A stretch of DNA of 64,000 nt from Protea cynaroides. Lineage: Eukaryota; Streptophyta; Magnoliopsida; Proteales; Proteaceae. Location of the stretch: the NCBI GenBank assembly GCA_028583415.1, contig CM053265.1, positions 32,113,794 to 32,177,793 on the forward strand, given 5' to 3'. Position 1 is the first letter of the stretch. Every line of letters begins with the position of its first letter. Under the pieces are notes generated by a model, which made no database searches, was not told the origin of the DNA, and worked only from the letters and a program-made list of their open reading frames with translations. Below are positions 59,430 through 64,000 of this stretch, one piece after another. The translations under genes were made by a program, and so were the position numbers.

Positions 59430-60020
59430 CTACTGTCCATCTGTCTTAGGATGGAATGCAGTACTAAACTTCAATGTTGTACCCATAGCCTTTTGCAATC
59501 CTTTCCAAAACTTCGAAGTAAATTGTGGATCTCTGTCGGACATAATGCTTTCAGGTACACCGTGTAATCTGACAATATTATGCATATACAACTTACCCAA
59601 CCTCTCCAATGTATACTGAGGTCGTATAGCTATAAATCGAGCCATTTTAGTCAGGCGGTCTACAATCACCCAAACCGCGTCAACTACTCGGGAAGTCAAT
59701 GGTAACCCAGTGACGAAGTCCATAGTGATGCAGTCCCATTTCCATGCTGGTTTCGGTAATGGCTGTAACAGTCCTGCAGGTCTTTGTCATTCAGCCTTCA
59801 CCCTTTGACAATTTAGGCATTGAGGTACGAACTTAGCTACATCTGCTTTCATTCCTTTCCACCAATATAATTTCTTTAGATCATGATACATTTTCGTACT
59901 TCCAGGATGTACTGAATAGGCGGTGGTATGGGCTTCCTTCATTAGTCGGTGTCTAATGTCCAAACTTTCTGTTTCAGGTACACATATTCTTCCTTTGTAT
60001 TTCAGTACCTTTTTCATCAT
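59430..60020 (-). pseudogene. pol: Element I integrase zinc-binding domain and core
   Basis: The zinc segment (59787-60020) has [33 protein letters not shown] and CLNCQRVKAE with all four H/C ligands in place. After one stop the core (59430-59723) shows MDFVTGLPLT, VWVIVDRLTKMARF, VSDRDPQFTSKF-like and FSTAFHPKTDGQ. Confidence 0.9.
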
Positions 60021-60043
60021 CTAAGGTGAACTCAGGAATAGTT

Positions 60044-60790
60044 TTATCTTTTTTGATGTCTTCTTGTACCATTCTTAGATAAGGGTATAGCTATTTTCAC
60101 TTCATCAATTATATCAGGTACGATCTTCAATGTGGCAAACATATTTGGAAACTGATGGATAAACCCTTGGTTAGTTGATTCACCCGGTGCATCTATCACA
60201 AACTGCTCATTACCGTAATTGAACACTTTTCTGATGGTATACATTATGGTAGTTGTGTTAACCTCTCCTTGAGATTTTATCATCGCTTTTCTACTCAGCG
60301 CGTCAGCAACCAAATTAGCTTTCCCCAGATGATACTGGATATCACAATCATAGTCTTTTAATAGTTCCAGCCATTTTCTTTGTCTCATATTCAACTCCTT
60401 CTGATTAAAGAGATAAGTAAGACTCTTATGATCAGATTTAATCTGAAATTTTTCTCCGTACAAGTAATGTCTCCATATCTTGACAGCATGTACCACTGTC
60501 GCTAATTTCAAGCCATGAGTGGGATAGTTCTTCTCATGTGTCTTCAGTTGTCTTGAGGCATAAGCACTTACTTGTTCCCCTTGCATAAGTACACATCCTA
60601 AACCCAATCCTGATGCATCAGTGTATAAAATAAATGGCTGTCTTGGTATAGGAATAGTCAAAACCAGAGCTGATATCAATCTAGTCTTCAATGTTAGAAA
60701 ACTCTGTTCACATTTATCAGTCCAAACAAACTTTTCACCCTTCTTAGTCAAACTGGTGAGAGGTACGGCAATTTGGGAATAGTCCTCCAT
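60044..60790 (-). pseudogene. pol: Element I RNase H, longest intact frame of the window's pol genes
   Basis: 248 codons without a stop. [18 protein letters not shown] near residue 56, then [53 protein letters not shown] and ADALSRKAM. These are the RNase H catalytic and structural blocks of Ty3/gypsy. It is part of a polyprotein and begins just after a stop at the end of the RT. Confidence 0.9.
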
Positions 60791-60793
60791 AAA

Positions 60794-61560
60794 TCATCGA
60801 TAATACCTAGCTAAACCTAAGAAACTTCTAATTTTTGCAACGGTCTTCTGTGCTTCCCACCTCACAATAGCTTCAATCTTGCTAGGGTCCACTTTAATTC
60901 CTTCAGCGGATACAACATGGCCTAGGAATGCGACCTCATTTAGCCAAAACTCACACTTTGTAAATTTGGCATAAAGCTTCTCTTTCCGTAGTCGCTGTAG
61001 AGCGGCGTTTAGATTCATAATATGAGTTTCCTTGTCCTTGGGGTAGACCAATATATCATCGATGAATACAATGACCGACATGTCCAACATATCATGGAAT
61101 ACCCGATTCATAAGTTCCATAAAAATTGTTGGTGCGTTCATCAATCCAAAAGACATGACCATAAATTCAAAATGTCCATATCTGGTCCTGAATGCTGTCT
61201 TGGGAATATCACCATCCTTAATCTTCAACTGATGGTATCCGGACCGAAGATCGATCTAAGAGAACACCTTGGCACCTTGCAACTGATCGAACAGGTCATC
61301 GATCTGAGGCAATGGGTACCGAGTCTTGATTGTTAGCTTATTCTGTTCCCGATAGTCTATACACAGTCGAACACTACCATCCTTCTTCTTTATGAATAAT
61401 ACTGGTGCTCCCCATGGTGATATGCTAGGTCTAATTTAACCCTTGTTCAGTAGTTCTTGTAACTGTACTTTTAATTCCTTTAGTTCAGTAAGAGCCATTT
61501 GATAAGGTGCTTTAGACACTGGTGCAGTTCCGGGTATCAAATCTATAACAAATTCTGTAG
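60794..61560 (-). pseudogene. pol: Element I reverse transcriptase
   Basis: The frame at 60794-61228 holds [19 protein letters not shown], the catalytic [11 protein letters not shown] (intact FIDD) and [20 protein letters not shown]. The N-terminal RT part (61229-61560) is present, but a TAG replaces the Lys of the FSKID block near 61257 and further stops occur. Confidence 0.88.
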
Positions 61561-61790
61561 CTCAGTCAGGGGGTAGTCCCGGTAGTTCTTCAGGAAATAC
61601 ATCTGAAAAGTCACGCACGACATCGATATCCTCCATTCGTGGTGCTTCCTTGGTGAGGTCGACCACTGAAACTAGAAACCCAACTCCTCCTTTTTCGAGG
61701 CATTTCCTAACCTTTAATGCAGAGAGGATGAGCTTTCGTGTATGGGAAAGTTTGGTTCCCGCAAAATTGAACTCTGCTCCTTCCTTGTCT

Positions 61791-62110
61791 TTAAATGTCA
61801 GCTTCTTTTCGGCACATAATATTTGCAGAATGCCGAGCTAACCAGTCCATTCCCAAGATGACATCAAAGTCTGCCATCTCAAGTAGAATCAGGGTTGCAT
61901 CTAGAGTTTTCTCGTCATTAAGGACTGGACATGGTCCATAACCTGTTTCTAATTCCACTTCTAATCCCATCGGTGACCGTACAAGCAATTTATAATTGAG
62001 ATATTTGAGTGGTAGGTTCAGCTTCTTTCCTAATGACACAGATATAAAAGAATGAGTAGCCCCTAAATCAAAGAGTACTCTGGCGGGGATGCCATTAATG
62101 GGTACTATAC
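61791..62110 (-). pseudogene. pol: Element I aspartic protease domain
   Basis: INGIPARVLFDLGATHSF, where the catalytic D-[ST]-G-A reads DLGA, then LPLKYLNYKLLVRSPMGLE and the terminal FDVILGMDWLARHS. The Ser/Thr-to-Leu change at the active site probably disables it. Confidence 0.87.
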
Positions 62111-62168
62111 TTGTGATTTGCTTTAATTTAGTCTACATGTTCACACAATGTAACATACAATGAAAGGT

Positions 62169-63484
62169 TTAGGTCATACCTGTGACCACATCAGGTGATG
62201 CGGCAGCATCCTCAGAGGTAACAACGTAAACTCTTCCTTGTTGTGTTTGCTTTCTGGGCTTAGAGCACTCCTTCGAATAATGTCCCATTTGATTGCAGTT
62301 AAAGAATTTTACTCCTTCATTATTTGGCTTTTGTTGCTGTTGAACTGCTGGGGTAGTCTTGGCTGCAGCATTAAAACCTTGAGTACGAAAGGGTTTGAAT
62401 GTCCTTGTATTCCCTCTATTATATGAATTTCCCGTTGGCCTCTTAATACCCCTGTTTCGAGCAAAATAGCTCTCTTTCTGGCTCGACTCTATCACCCGAG
62501 CAATTTATACAGCTTCGTTGTAGACTTTCTTCTCGAGTCCTAGTACATGTTCACGAATACTTCCCCTAAGTCCCATGACGAACCTTCGGGTCTTTGTATC
62601 TTCCGCTTGCATACTAACTGGTGCAAAGAAGAATAGCTCCTCAAAACGCTGTTGATATGCATCGACAGTCATCTGTCCCTGATATAAACTCAGGAACTCT
62701 TTCTCCATAGAATCTTTGAAACTCCTAGGAAAATACTTCTCAAAGAATGCCTCTTTATATATATCCCAGGTCAGTTGAGCATGCTTTGTCAACAGATACG
62801 TCCGTGTGGACTTCCACCAGTGGTGTGCATCGCCTTTCAGCATGAACGTTGCACACAACACTTTCTCTTCTTCGTTCACCATCATCATCGTGAAATTCCT
62901 CTCCATCTCATCGATCCAGAGTGCTGGCCACAATGGATCAGCTGGCTTACCACTATACTCTCTGGGCTTCATCTTTAGAAAACACTCAACTAGTCTGGAA
63001 TGGTCTAGTTGATGAGGAACATAAGCCCCATACATAGGTGGTTGGTATTGATATCCACCTGTAACTACTTTAGGGTTTTGCACTTGAGCCTACATGATGG
63101 GAGTCTGAGGTGCATGGGGTACTATGTTACTTCCCCCTGGTACTGTGCTTGCATGTCCTGCTGGCATCGGTGTTGTATGTGCAGCTGGAAAAGCCATGTC
63201 TATGGCAGCTTGCATAGTAGCTTGTACCTGTTGTATTTGCTGCAGCTGTTGTGCCAAATTCATTACGGCTGTAGCCAGGTTGTAGGTGGAGCTGGCAGAT
63301 TTGTAGGATTTGTCTGCCCATTAACTACGGACGGTGCCGTGTTCAGATTCTCCTGTGTTTCAGGATGTATATGGCAGTCTTCCTCCACAGGTGGTGGTGG
63401 TGGAATAGATTTTTTGCTTTGTCTAGTTACTCTTCGTCCAACAATTTTTCCGTTCTGAAGATAGTAGTGCCTGTAAGTAACCAT
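62169..63484 (-). pseudogene. gag: Element I gag
   Basis: It starts MVTYRHYYLQNGKIV (63484). The capsid part (62505-63083) has KMKPREYSGKPADPL, EEEKVLCATFMLKGDAHHWW, FFEKYFPRSFKDSM and RFEELFFFAPVS. The nucleocapsid (62169-62495) has a CCHC knuckle FFNCNQMGHYSKEC, where the first Cys is Phe. Two frame breaks (near 63260 and 62500). Confidence 0.88.
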
Positions 63485-63589
63485 AGCACATGTGAGGCAA
63501 TCAATATAATTGTTCTCCAGTAAAAAATTTAACTAATCAAGATAATTTTCAAAAATTTTCAGATCATTCTGTCAAAAATATTGTATTTT

Positions 63590-63740
63590 CCATCGTAGGG
63601 TCGATGGTAGGGTCGGTATATCTCCGACCCTAGGGTCGACCCCTAATTCTCTGTCAGATCACCGAGAGGCTAGGGTCGATGAGGGGGTCGGAGGTAGGGT
63701 CGCATGTTTTGGTCGAATTATGCGACCCTAGGACCCAGAA
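63590..63740 (-). promoter_or_regulatory. Internal inverted-motif array upstream of element I gag
   Basis: CGTAGGGTCGATGGTAGGG, CCGACCCTAGGGTCGACCCC, CTAGGGTCGATGAGGGGGTCGG and GCGACCCTAGG lie 106-256 bp upstream of the gag ATG. The same words recur at two places in the element I LTR. Confidence 0.5.
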
Positions 63741-63799
63741 TCAGGTTTTAAATCCTGATTATGGATTCATTTATCATTCTTTCTCCTCCTTTCCGACTC

Positions 63800-63886
63800 A
63801 GCTCATTCCTCTGAGTTGCTACAATGACAACTCCGACCCGTTGGTGATTCTATCATACTTTCGAGACTCTCACTCCTTCTCTTCAG
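63800..63886 (+). other. Probable first exon end and splice donor of the element I antisense transcript
   Basis: It aligns with 43575-43665 of D (GAGTTGCTA, TTGGTGATT) and ends CTTCAG|GTATGTGCTC, a strong plant 5' splice site at the same point as in D. The antisense ORF itself would lie beyond 64000. Confidence 0.45.
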
Positions 63887-64000
63887 GTATGTGCTCTATT
63901 GTTGCATGTTTTTAAGGTTTCCTAACTAGGGTTTCGCCCATTTCTATAGTTTTCTTCAAATTAAAATTTCTCCAATCGTAAAAATTTGATTTTTATCGAG

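Larger units (their letters stand above)
56328..64000 (-). mobile_element. Element I: Tekay-like chromovirus, partial
   Basis: The 3' LTR (56328-58632), polypurine tract, chromodomain, integrase, RNase H, RT, protease and gag lie in order on the minus strand. The leader runs off the right edge. Reading frames are longer than in D (a 248-codon RNase H frame), but stops and frameshifts remain. The primer-binding site and 5' LTR are outside the window. Confidence 0.93.

Overview
This is a block of nested LTR retrotransposons from a flowering-plant nuclear genome. No host gene, tRNA, rRNA or CRISPR array was found. The evidence is Ty3/gypsy gag-pol ORFs with a CCHC finger, retropepsin, RT, RNase H, integrase and C-terminal chromodomain (chromovirus, Tekay/Del-like), primer-binding sites complementary to plant initiator tRNA-Met, LTRs bounded by TG..CA, and 5-bp target-site duplications (TSDs). 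The species cannot be named from the sequence. Many insertions and at least four solo LTRs suggest a large, repeat-rich, perhaps pericentromeric region.

Layout. Element A (minus strand) enters from the left edge: 1-385 is internal sequence and 386-2570 is its 5' LTR. It sits in the gag of old element B (plus strand; 2571-6155 and 34255-35581). Inside the B integrase lies a Russian-doll insertion: solo LTR C (plus; 6156-6722 and 31617-34254, TSD AAGAC/AAGAT) contains solo LTR G (minus; 6723-8104 and 29847-31611, TSD GTAAG). G in turn contains F, a 21.7-kb LTR element without recognisable genes (8105-29841, TSD GGTGG). The LTRs of F are 6.35 and 6.15 kb and differ by about 3% by eye. The B 3' LTR (from 35260) is broken at 35582 by LTR H (minus). 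H was itself hit four times: by full-length chromovirus D (36036-47965, TSD CGCAG/TGCAG), solo LTR E of the D family (48401-50749), a solo LTR of the F family, called F3 (51206-55865, TSD GCATG), and chromovirus I (56328 to beyond 64000).

How the parts work. D and I have the full chromovirus gene order but carry stops and frameshifts, so they are pseudogenes. D also carries an antisense, apparently spliced ORF between its 5' LTR and gag, resembling the 'putative plant transposon protein' family. A shows the end of the same ORF and I shows its first exon. F has no visible protein genes and is built from successive tandem arrays whose units each contain a short inverted repeat.

The most interesting signals are: (i) the hairpin-mosaic architecture of F, including a recurrent stem-loop with apparent compensatory changes; (ii) a small sense ORF ending in CxCxxC near the 3' end of eight LTR copies from several families; (iii) an inverted-motif array at two fixed LTR positions and again upstream of gag, whose motif differs between families; (iv) the antisense spliced ORF. 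All identity figures are visual estimates.
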